A DNA stretch of 64,000 bases from Solibacillus merdavium (GTDB lineage Bacteria; Bacillota; Bacilli; Bacillales_A; Planococcaceae), in assembly GCF_014836935.1 (NCBI RefSeq), contig NZ_JACSPW010000004.1:153277-217276 (forward strand), written 5' to 3'. The notes under the pieces are model-generated. The model was not told the DNA's origin, did not search any database, and was given only the letters and a program-made list of their open reading frames with translations. The first letter of the stretch is position 1. Every line of letters begins with the position of its first letter. Positions 26,656 through 33,948 of the stretch are shown here, piece after piece. Position numbers and translations under genes: made by a program.

Positions 26656-27210
26656 TTACTGAATATCTACCGGCTGCTTTGACAACGTTTTCGTCATTTC
26701 GCAATATTGAACGAATACACGAGCCAATTCTCGAAGACGGTTGTGCACATCTTCATCGATAATTTTATTGTCCTTATCAAAGTGGTCTGCATGTGTATAT
26801 ACATAGTTCGGTGTTACTAAGCAACGGAAATAATCCAAAATCGGACGCAATTGGTTTTCCAATACTAAATGGTGCTGATACGTACCGCCATTGCCGATAA
26901 TCGCTGCTGGCTTGTAGCGCATCGCTTTGGGTGGAATCATATCAAACGCATTTTTCAATACACCAGGGATGGATGCCTGAAAGATTGGCGAAGCAAAAAT
27001 ATAAGCATCGGCTTCTTCGAATTTTTGGATCATCATTTTCATATCGTCATTTAGCGGGCTGCCGTCTAAAATTTGATGCTTTAATTTTGAGAAATATAAT
27101 ATCTCTAACTCCAGTGAAGGGTTAAAAGCTTCGATATATTGTTGAACCTGCTCCAAAAGAACGCCGGTTTTTCGGCCAAAGATGGTACCATCGACAAGTA
27201 ATATTTTCAT
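26656..27210 (-). CDS. NADPH-dependent FMN reductase-like flavoprotein
   Basis: This is a 184-aa flavodoxin-fold protein of the SsuE/ArsH-like NADPH-dependent FMN reductase group. The N-terminal phosphate loop is KILLVDGTIFGRKTG. The second FMN-binding segment is the typical FASPIFQASIPGVLKNAFDMIPPKAM, with AIIGNGGTYQH later. It uses ribosome site GGAGGAACAATT before the ATG. Such enzymes give reduced flavin to monooxygenases or reduce azo and quinone compounds. No partner monooxygenase is adjacent, so the role is open. Confidence 0.85.
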   Translation of the reverse strand: MKILLVDGTIFGRKTGVLLEQVQQYIEAFNPSLELEILYFSKLKHQILDGSPLNDDMKMMIQKFEEADAYIFASPIFQASIPGVLKNAFDMIPPKAMRYKPAAIIGNGGTYQHHLVLENQLRPILDYFRCLVTPNYVYTHADHFDKDNKIIDEDVHNRLRELARVFVQYCEMTKTLSKQPVDIQ

Positions 27211-27337
27211 AATTGTTCCTCCATGTAACTCGTTGTACTCATATTGTATCAGAATAACTTCTTTAGATAATAGGTAGTTGCTTAGGAAAGATCAATTTCA
27301 GTCTTTTGTCGGACATCGTTATATTGGAATAGGAATG

Positions 27338-28144
27338 CTATTTTCCTTTGTCTGCTTCCTTTAATTTACTTTGATTACTTTCTGGCTTTTTATCTGCAAG
27401 TGGCAACTCTTCTTCGTCGAATTTTTTCCAATTGAAGGCTACTTCTTTGTCTACAAATGAGTTTTCTTCTTCAATAATTGGCATTTCCATTTCCAAAAGC
27501 TCATCCGATAAATAAATTGCGACTTTTTCCTTTTTGCCATGCAGTGCAATCACTTTCATGGCTTTTGCAATTTGCTTTGCAGGAATTGAACGCACTTTTT
27601 TCATCGGGCCCACCAATAAAGGATTGAGCACCTTTAATACCTTATCCCCTACCGTCTCACCTAATCGAAACTCTGGACGGTTTCCTGTAATTAATGAGGG
27701 ACGTACAATGGATAGCTTCGGGAAATCCATATTAATCAGTTCCCTCTCCATTTTTCCTTTTACCCGACTATAATATGCGAAGGCTTTTTCGTTTGCACCC
27801 ATTGCCGAAATAACGATAAAATGACCGACTCCCTTATTTTTGGCAAGTGCGGCAACTGTTAATGGATACTCGAAATCAACCTTTTCAAACTGCTCCTTTG
27901 ACCCTGCTTTTTTCATTGTAGTTCCTAAGCAGCAAAACACTTCATGCGCAAACTCAAAATCACATTCTGCAATCTGATCAAATTCACAAAGCCTTACATC
28001 TAATTTCGGATGGGAAAAATCAAGCGGTCTTCTCGAAAGGACATTCACTGCCGCATACTCATCACTTTCACACAGCAGCTTGACTAGTTCCGAGCCAACT
28101 AATCCTGTCGCACCTATGATTAAAGCCGAACGCATTACTTTCAT
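27338..28144 (-). CDS. NAD(P)-binding oxidoreductase (TIP30/HTATIP2-like)
   Basis: This is a 268-aa atypical SDR. The cofactor loop is IIGATGLVGSELVKLL (residues 9-24), with VNVLSRRPL after it and CCLGTTMKKAGS and FIVISAMGANEKAFAYYSRVKGKME in the core. The Y-x-x-x-K pair is in YYSRVKG. The highly charged C-terminal tail (about 235-268) is an unusual extension. Family members include human HTATIP2 and bacterial YwnB-like proteins of unknown substrate. Divergent from the 28245 gene. Confidence 0.82.
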   Translation of the reverse strand: MKVMRSALIIGATGLVGSELVKLLCESDEYAAVNVLSRRPLDFSHPKLDVRLCEFDQIAECDFEFAHEVFCCLGTTMKKAGSKEQFEKVDFEYPLTVAALAKNKGVGHFIVISAMGANEKAFAYYSRVKGKMERELINMDFPKLSIVRPSLITGNRPEFRLGETVGDKVLKVLNPLLVGPMKKVRSIPAKQIAKAMKVIALHGKKEKVAIYLSDELLEMEMPIIEEENSFVDKEVAFNWKKFDEEELPLADKKPESNQSKLKEADKGK

Positions 28145-28244
28145 ATCTTTCCTCTTTTCTACGATTTAATGTATGTACTCTCTCATTCATAATTTCGGCT
28201 ATTCCACCATATTTTATAGAGATAGTGGAAAGGATGGGATTTAC

Positions 28245-29279
28245 GTGCAAAAAAGAAAAATTATATGGATTATCGAACATTGTGATATTAAAGGAACGTA
28301 TCCTTTTGAACGTGCAGTAACATTAGCAAATTTATTGCAAGATGAGAGTGTCATTCTATTTGTTAAAACGACTAACCAGCAGCTCATTGATAAATTGGCC
28401 CAAACAGGCTTAAATATTATTCTTTTTGATCGATTTATTGAGATTAAAAAGAAAATTCGTGAATTAGAACCTCATTTAATTATCCACGACGGAAAAGATA
28501 CACAGGTAGAACAAGTTGAAATGATTAGACCATTTTGCTCTACTATTGTTCACTTTGATGATTTTGGAATGGGTGCACATCTAATCGACTGCCATCTCGT
28601 TGCACTATTTGGCGAATCCCATGAAGAACCACATGTACAAGAACTGGCAGGAAGCTATGCGTTTGCTGTTCCGCAGAATTTGGAGAAAGTCGCACATGAA
28701 GTTCTCCAAACACCTGACAGCTCGATAAAAGGCGAACTCCCGCACATTGTTGTGGCCTTTGAAGATGGGGATAACAATAATTTAACATACCGTACATTGC
28801 GCCACCTAACACAGCTTCATATCCCGTTGAAAATTTCCGTTGCCATTGATGCTGATTATAAGCATGACTTGGATAGTTTAAAATTAATGGCTTTAAGCCG
28901 AAAAAATACGGTAATTGTCCAAAAACCCGATGCACTTCTAGAGTTAATGCCACAAGCGGACCTAATTATTTGCAATGCCAACTATACACCATATAAAGTT
29001 GCAGCTGTCGGTATTCCCTGCATTACAACCGCTCAGCATGATAATGAGCTGAACTATGCGTTCACCCGTGAAATGAATGGATTTATCCATATCGGTTTAG
29101 GACGGAAAATGAAACAATCGATTATTCAAAATGCGGTGATGGAACTATTACTTCATGAGCAGCGTCGCGAACGAGCAGTCCGTAAACAGCGCAATCTTGA
29201 AATTTTAACTAACAATGAGATTTTAAAAAATCTACTGTTGGATTTAGCTTATGCCCGCCACAATATGGCACACATTTAA
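28245..29279 (+). CDS. SpsG/PseG-like glycosyltransferase-fold protein
   Basis: This is a 344-aa protein of the GT-B half-fold used by SpsG/PseG nucleotide-sugar hydrolases. IIWIIEHCDIKGTYPFERAVTLANLL resembles the N-terminal GxGHxxR region, though the histidine region is altered. DADLIICNANYTPYKVAAVGIPCI resembles the C-terminal nucleotide-sugar loop. I start at GTG 28245, about 10 nt after AAAGG. The ATG at 28173 has no ribosome site. It is probably linked to surface-sugar metabolism, but it is alone here and the exact reaction is uncertain. Confidence 0.6.
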   Translation: MQKRKIIWIIEHCDIKGTYPFERAVTLANLLQDESVILFVKTTNQQLIDKLAQTGLNIILFDRFIEIKKKIRELEPHLIIHDGKDTQVEQVEMIRPFCSTIVHFDDFGMGAHLIDCHLVALFGESHEEPHVQELAGSYAFAVPQNLEKVAHEVLQTPDSSIKGELPHIVVAFEDGDNNNLTYRTLRHLTQLHIPLKISVAIDADYKHDLDSLKLMALSRKNTVIVQKPDALLELMPQADLIICNANYTPYKVAAVGIPCITTAQHDNELNYAFTREMNGFIHIGLGRKMKQSIIQNAVMELLLHEQRRERAVRKQRNLEILTNNEILKNLLLDLAYARHNMAHI

Positions 29280-29431
29280 GAAGAAATAGTAGTCTGCGCC
29301 TTTTGTTGTACACATTAACGTATTTCTTATATAGATTCCGCAAAAAATTAAGGTTTCTTATCCTCCATAATAGAATGCATTATGTTACAATATGAAAAGA
29401 TCAATTTTCGTTCGTAAAGGAGCAATTATCG

Positions 29432-29617
29432 ATGTTAACAAAAGACCAGCTGCAGCAACAAATCGCCGAATTAAAGATGGATTACATCAATCTTCAAGGC
29501 GATATGGAAAAGCTTGAATCAGTAGGCCATCCAGACTCAGTCAAACAAGCGCTCGTACGTCTTGAAAATATGGAAGCACGGCTAGCAGAACTAAACAAAC
29601 AGCTCGCAGCACTTTAA
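29432..29617 (+). CDS. SE1832-family small coiled-coil protein
   Basis: This is a 61-aa, strongly helical protein (LQQQIAELKMDYINLQGDMEKLE, then LVRLENMEARLAELNKQL) with heptad-like leucines and an AAAGGAGC ribosome site. It matches the conserved small SE1832 family of Staphylococcus and Bacillales as I remember it. Function unknown. Its stop lies inside the terminator hairpin. Confidence 0.75.
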   Translation: MLTKDQLQQQIAELKMDYINLQGDMEKLESVGHPDSVKQALVRLENMEARLAELNKQLAAL

Positions 29618-29634
29618 TGTTGCGGGTTTTTTTT
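29603..29634 (+). terminator. Terminator overlapping the stop of the SE1832 gene
   Basis: CTCGCAGCA and TGTTGCGGG form a stem around the stop codon, followed by TTTTTTTT. Confidence 0.75.
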
Positions 29635-29674
29635 GAGGAAAAAGCAAGGCAATATAATGCCGTTTTTAGTACTT

Positions 29675-29891
29675 GTTGATTTCCGTTTCGGCGGACGCTT
29701 TCCGGGGGCGTGAGTCCGACATGATGTCGGTCACAAAAGCGTTGCCACAGGACGTGGCGTTCTTAGCTTTTGTTCCCTGTAGTCTCAGGCGTCACGCTTA
29801 TCCTTCAGGAAGCTTTGAGTGACTTCTCTGCTTCGCTCCGCCACGAAAGGCAGAGCCGGTAGTTACACTCGCCGCCTCCACTCCAATCAAC
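29675..29891. repeat. Structured intergenic repeat element (CGGCGGACGCTTTCC family), copy 1
   Basis: This 217-bp GC-rich segment is bounded by GTTGATT and AATCAAC. It contains the CGGCGGACGCTTTCC core and a CCGACAT/ATGTCGG hairpin. A larger hairpin has ACAAAAGC/GCTTTTGT outer arms and TTGCCAC/GTGGCG inner arms. The core recurs at 43123-43137. I recall this core from many Bacillaceae intergenic regions. It fills most of the 350-bp gap before the ABC-F gene. Confidence 0.7.
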
Positions 29892-29968
29892 TACTGAATT
29901 CACTAATCTTATATTACTTTTTACCATACTATTAGTAAGTACACACTAAAACACTCGGAGGATTATAT

Positions 29969-31549
29969 ATGGCAATTTTAACTGTTGAAAAGTTAGGTCA
30001 TTCATTTGGTGACCGTACATTATTTAAAGATGTATCGTTCCGTCTTGTAGAAGGCGATCATATTGGTTTAGTAGGTGCAAATGGTGTTGGAAAATCGACA
30101 TTAATGAGCATCATTACAGGTCAAGCAATTCATGATGAAGGGAAAGTGGAATGGCTTCCTGGCACGCATTACGGCTATTTAGATCAGCATACGGTTTTAA
30201 CGGCTGGTCGTTCGATGCGCGATGCATTGCGAGACGCGTTTTTACCGCTGTACAAAAAAGAAGCACGCTTAAATGAGATTTCAGCTGAGCTTGCAGAGCC
30301 AGATGCAGATTATGACAAGCTTTTAGAAGAGATGTCTGAAATCCAGGATGCACTTGATGCCGGCGATTTCTACACGTTAGATATGAAAATTGATGACATT
30401 GCACGTGGTTTAGGATTGGATGCAATTGGCCTTGACCGCGATGTTGCGGCATTATCCGGTGGTCAGCGAACAAAAGTACTTCTTGCTAAGCTTTTACTGG
30501 AAAAACCAAAAGTACTATTGCTTGATGAGCCGACGAACTATCTGGATGAAGAACATGTCACTTGGTTAAAAAATTACTTAAAAAACTATCCATATGCCTT
30601 CCTATTAATCTCGCATGATACAGAATTCATGAATGATGTAGTTGATGTTATTTTACATTTGGAATTCGCAAAAATGACGCGTTATACAGCAACATATGAA
30701 AAGTTTATTGAGCTTGCGGAAATTAACAAACGCCAGCATATTGATGCATATGAAAAACAGCAGGAATTTATTAAGCAGCAGGAAGATTTCATTGCCCGCA
30801 ACAAGGCACGTTACTCAACAAGTGGTCGTGCAAAATCCCGTGCGAAGCAATTGGATCGTATGGAGCGTATTGATCGTCCAGAAACTGCTGTTAAACCTGA
30901 GTTTAGCTTTAAAGAAGCACGTACACCGGGCCGTTATGTAGTTGAAGCAGAAAACTTAGTCATTGGCTATGATAAAGAAAAGCCGTTACTGCCGCCTCTT
31001 ACATTCCAAATTGAGCGTGGTGAAAAGATCGCACTTGTCGGCATGAACGGTGTCGGTAAATCGACTCTCTTAAAAACAATGTTAGGGAAAGTCCAACCAT
31101 TGGACGGGAAAGTCATTTTAGGTGATTATTTAGAGCCATCTTACTTCGAACAGGAAGTAAAAGCTGATAAAATTACACCGATTGATGATGTGTGGAATGC
31201 CTTCCCATCTATGGAACAGGCACAAGTCCGTGCAGCATTGGCACGTGCCGGTCTGAAAACGGATCATATTACTCGCCCACTGAACTCTCTTTCTGGTGGT
31301 GAGCAAGCAAAAGTACGTCTTTGCAAGCTGATGATGGACCAAACAAACTGGTTAATCTTTGACGAGCCGACAAACCACTTAGATGTTGATGCAAAAGAGG
31401 AGCTAAAACGCGCGATGAAGGAATTCAAAGGCACAATCGTTCTTGTATCACATGAGCCAGAATTTTATGAAGGCTTAGCAACAAAAGTATGGAATGTACA
31501 GGACTGGTTCACTACGCGTGAAACAAAAGAATTAAACGAATTTAAATAA
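29969..31549 (+). CDS. ABC-F ATPase (YfmM-like)
   Basis: This is a 526-aa soluble protein with two ABC domains and no membrane part. Walker A motifs are GANGVGKST and GMNGVGKST; signatures LSGGQRTKV and LSGGEQAKV; Walker B LLLDEPTNYLD and LIFDEPTNHLD. The charged linker between them (residues about 245-320, EKQQEFIKQQEDFIARNKARYSTSGRAKSR) is the P-site tRNA interaction motif. ABC-F proteins act on the ribosome, in translation quality control or antibiotic protection. The sequence is closest, by memory, to B. subtilis YfmM. Ribosome site CGGAGG; single gene. Confidence 0.9.
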   Translation: MAILTVEKLGHSFGDRTLFKDVSFRLVEGDHIGLVGANGVGKSTLMSIITGQAIHDEGKVEWLPGTHYGYLDQHTVLTAGRSMRDALRDAFLPLYKKEARLNEISAELAEPDADYDKLLEEMSEIQDALDAGDFYTLDMKIDDIARGLGLDAIGLDRDVAALSGGQRTKVLLAKLLLEKPKVLLLDEPTNYLDEEHVTWLKNYLKNYPYAFLLISHDTEFMNDVVDVILHLEFAKMTRYTATYEKFIELAEINKRQHIDAYEKQQEFIKQQEDFIARNKARYSTSGRAKSRAKQLDRMERIDRPETAVKPEFSFKEARTPGRYVVEAENLVIGYDKEKPLLPPLTFQIERGEKIALVGMNGVGKSTLLKTMLGKVQPLDGKVILGDYLEPSYFEQEVKADKITPIDDVWNAFPSMEQAQVRAALARAGLKTDHITRPLNSLSGGEQAKVRLCKLMMDQTNWLIFDEPTNHLDVDAKEELKRAMKEFKGTIVLVSHEPEFYEGLATKVWNVQDWFTTRETKELNEFK

Positions 31550-31555
31550 TTTGAT

Positions 31556-31597
31556 AAAGCAGTGCACTCTTTATATGGAGTGTGCTGCTTTTTGTGC
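31556..31597 (+). terminator. Terminator of the ABC-F gene
   Basis: AAGCAGTGCACTC and GAGTGTGCTGCTT form the stem, followed by TTTTG. Confidence 0.8.
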
Positions 31598-31939
31598 ATT
31601 CAAAGGCTTTTTAGAATTTTTTATGCAATATGTGAACATTGTGAGTTCTTTTTTAAAAAAACAGGGAATATATTAGAAATTCGAGGATTTATTTATTCTA
31701 TATTATTAATCTCCCTCTCTCCTATCTTCTTTACAAAACTGTAATATAAAAATCGAAACTTTTTTATAAAAGAATACGTATATTTTATTAGAAGAATGGG
31801 TATACAGATAAAGGTAGGTAAACATATAAAAAACCAGTTGCATTATAAATAGCTTACTGGTAAGATATTATTATAGACAAATGTCTTACAACTAAGCTAT
31901 CACCAAATTATTGATTATGGGAAAGCGAGGAAAATTATT
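31598..31939. other. AT-rich intergenic region with a possible promoter of the Spx-like gene
   Basis: A TTGCAT/TAAGAT pair with 17-bp spacing (31838-31866) may be the promoter. The reading frame at 31562-31744 overlaps the terminator, lacks a ribosome site and is not counted as a gene. Confidence 0.4.
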
Positions 31940-32341
31940 ATGACAGTAACAATCTATACACAATCAAGCTGTTCCTCATCACGAAAAGCATTGAAATGGT
32001 TAAACGAAAACAATATTGCTTATACGGAAAAGAGAACAACTTCTCAACCTTTAACATTAGCAGAATTTAAACATATTTTAAGTATGACAGAAGACGGTAC
32101 AGATGAAATTATTGCGACAAACTCGAATGATTTCAAGAACCTGGATATTGATATTGATCAGTTATCCATTCAGGAGCTTTACAACTTAATTCAGCATCAC
32201 CCACGCATGCTGCGCAGCCCTATTTTACTTGATGAAAAACGCATTCAAATCGGCTATAACGAAATGGACATTCGTCGTTTCATTCCACGAAAAGTGCGAG
32301 CATTTGAATTAAATGCCCTTCAAAAATTAGCCGTAGAATAG
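31940..32341 (+). CDS. Spx-family regulator with CxxS instead of CxxC
   Basis: This is a 133-aa ArsC-fold protein clearly of the Spx/MgsR group. It has VTIYTQSSCSSSRKALKWL at the N-terminus, then MTEDGTDEIIATNSNDFK and GYNEMDIRRFIPRKVRAFE. Spx proteins bind the RNA polymerase alpha C-terminal domain and redirect transcription under thiol stress, switched by a Cys10-x-x-Cys13 disulfide. Here only the first cysteine (Cys11) remains; the second position is Ser14. This paralog should therefore not form that disulfide. Ribosome site GAGG. The MarR-family gene follows 24 nt downstream, probably in the same transcript. Confidence 0.88.
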   Translation: MTVTIYTQSSCSSSRKALKWLNENNIAYTEKRTTSQPLTLAEFKHILSMTEDGTDEIIATNSNDFKNLDIDIDQLSIQELYNLIQHHPRMLRSPILLDEKRIQIGYNEMDIRRFIPRKVRAFELNALQKLAVE

Positions 32342-32365
32342 CGATAACATTTGGAGTTGACACTT

Positions 32366-32791
32366 ATGAATGAGCATAAACGCGAGCAATTATCCGACCT
32401 TTTTGAAAAGATGACATCGTTAGAACGCAAAATTGCCAATCAATGGAATAGTCAAAATCAGCTAGGCTTTTCAAAATCACATATTTTAATATTAGCTTAC
32501 TTACATACAGACGGACCTAAGCGCCCATCTGCCATTGCCGAGAAGCTAAAAGTGACTACAGGCGGTGTGACGGTTTTGACTACGAAGCTTATTAAAGCAG
32601 GCTTAATTGAGAAAACCCAAAATGAAACGGATCGCCGCGCTTCGCAAATTCATATTACAGAAGCAGGAATTGAGGTGCTCGAACGCTCTCGTCAGCAAGT
32701 AGACAATCTTTTTGAGAATCTGTTCGGGATGTTAACAGAAGATGAAATTAAAACTTTAACAGCAATCTTTGAAAAATGTACGAAATTTTAA
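32366..32791 (+). CDS. MarR-family transcriptional regulator
   Basis: This is a 141-aa winged-helix protein with RPSAIAEKLKVTTGGVTVLTTKLIKAGLI as recognition region and the wing ETDRRASQIHITEAGIEVL. I start at the ATG at 32366, 9 nt after GGAG; the TTG at 32351 contains that site. It follows the Spx-like gene by 24 nt and is probably co-transcribed with it. Its targets and ligand are unknown. Confidence 0.87.
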   Translation: MNEHKREQLSDLFEKMTSLERKIANQWNSQNQLGFSKSHILILAYLHTDGPKRPSAIAEKLKVTTGGVTVLTTKLIKAGLIEKTQNETDRRASQIHITEAGIEVLERSRQQVDNLFENLFGMLTEDEIKTLTAIFEKCTKF

Positions 32792-32828
32792 AACATGTGA
32801 GCACTTTACTGCTCACGTGTTTTTTTAT
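32791..32828 (+). terminator. Terminator of the Spx/MarR unit
   Basis: ACATGTGAGCA and TGCTCACGTGT form the stem, followed by TTTTTTT. Confidence 0.85.
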
Positions 32829-32923
32829 TTTAAATCGGGAGTTTCCCCTCTTGACTGCACTTTATCAGCCGGTACTCGCATTTACTATAAAAAAGCTCCT
32901 GCAAATGATCGGGGTTTAATTTT

Positions 32924-33099
32924 ATTCGTCACTTTTTGTGAGTTATTCGCCATACTTGCCTCTATATTCGTCAACTGAACTTACATAATCGTCAATACCA
33001 ATGTCATAATATCCACTTTTAGAATTTTATTCGCCACTTCCGCATATATTCGCCACTTAAGTTTTTTAATCGCCACTTTACCCAACTTATTCGCCATTA
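32924..33099. repeat. Nine degenerate repeats at about 21-bp spacing
   Basis: Copies of ATTCGCCACTT (or close variants) start at 32924, 32945, 32966, 32987, 33008, 33029, 33048, 33068 and 33089. Spacing is 21, 21, 21, 21, 21, 19, 20 and 21 bp. Sequences between the copies are not conserved. The array lies between two convergent terminators, not in a promoter region, and no frame through it is open. Confidence 0.8.
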
Positions 33100-33117
33100 T
33101 AAGGGAGCAATTTAACA

Positions 33118-33153
33118 TAAAAAAAGCTACAGCAACTTTTTGCCATAGCTTTC
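33118..33153 (-). terminator. Terminator of the ECF sigma gene
   Basis: On the minus strand AAAGCTATGGCAAA pairs imperfectly with TTGCTGTAGCTTT and is followed by TTTTTATG. Confidence 0.75.
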
Positions 33154-33166
33154 GTCCTAAAAATTA

Positions 33167-33712
33167 TTAAGCCAATACTGCTTCTGCAACACCATTGTCG
33201 GATAGTAAAATTTCTTTTAAGCGTGCTTTTGCACGGAATAAACGAGATTTCACAGTACCAATTGAAACTTTCATAAGATCAGAAATTTCGGCTAAAGAAA
33301 ATTGATCTACATAGAAATACCATAATGTTTTTTGATAAATATTATCAAGCTGACTCATCTTTTCCTGTACAATTTTCGTAATTTCAGTTTTTTCCACAAT
33401 CTCTTCTGTCGTAAAGTCGTTGTTGGGAACCAAATCTAAAATTGGTACGTCTAATTGTTCAGGTTGATTCATCATGTATTTACTGCGACGAACATTTTTG
33501 CGATAGCGGTCACGGAATGTATTCATCGTAATTGTTGTCAGCCAGGCTTTCACATGGTCTACTTTTGCTACTGATTCTTCGTAGCGTACAACTTTTACCC
33601 AAACTTCCTGCATCAAATCTTCTGCTTCATTTTGATTGCGTGTTAGTTTTAAACAAAGATGATAGATGTAACGGTTATACTCATCATAGATATTTGTTAG
33701 TAATTCATTCAT
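33167..33712 (-). CDS. Orphan ECF-type RNA polymerase sigma factor
   Basis: This is a 181-aa sigma factor with region 2 (RNQNEAEDLMQEVWVKVVRY, KAWLTTITMNTFRDRYRK) and region 4 (MSQLDNIYQKTLWYFYVDQFSLAEISDLMKVSIGTVKSRLFRAKARLKE), and no region 3, as in ECF factors. Most ECF genes sit beside an anti-sigma gene; here none follows. The gene upstream runs on the same strand but is unrelated. Ribosome site GGAGG. A perfect 18-bp palindrome lies about 65 bp upstream of the start. Confidence 0.85.
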   Translation of the reverse strand: MNELLTNIYDEYNRYIYHLCLKLTRNQNEAEDLMQEVWVKVVRYEESVAKVDHVKAWLTTITMNTFRDRYRKNVRRSKYMMNQPEQLDVPILDLVPNNDFTTEEIVEKTEITKIVQEKMSQLDNIYQKTLWYFYVDQFSLAEISDLMKVSIGTVKSRLFRAKARLKEILLSDNGVAEAVLA

Positions 33713-33777
33713 TTTTTTATCCTCCGATAGATTTTATTTTATATAAAGTCAATTTATGTTTAATTTTATAAATATCC

Positions 33778-33795
33778 ATTATGCCATGGCATAAT
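33778..33795. promoter_or_regulatory. Perfect 18-bp palindrome upstream of the ECF gene
   Basis: ATTATGCCATGGCATAAT is fully self-complementary. It lies 66 bp upstream of the sigma factor start, a place suited to a dimeric repressor. Confidence 0.5.
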
Positions 33796-33948
33796 ATTGG
33801 TATGACCTTATTGTGCCAAATAAAATACTTACGCTCTATCGGATTGGCTTTCAATTACCTTACAATGCTGTAAGTTTTGAAGGGATAATTTGAACTGCAT
33901 GACCTTCTATGCAACGTGTTACTACGATGTTTCCACTATCTCCTTCCC

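Noticed and set aside
31562..31744. 60-codon frame after the ABC-F gene
   Set aside because: It starts inside the terminator hairpin, has no ribosome site and reads like AT-rich noncoding sequence.
32924..33099. CRISPR array as an explanation of the 21-bp repeats
   Set aside because: The repeated motif is only about 11 bp with 10-bp intervals, far shorter than CRISPR repeats and spacers, and no cas gene is near.
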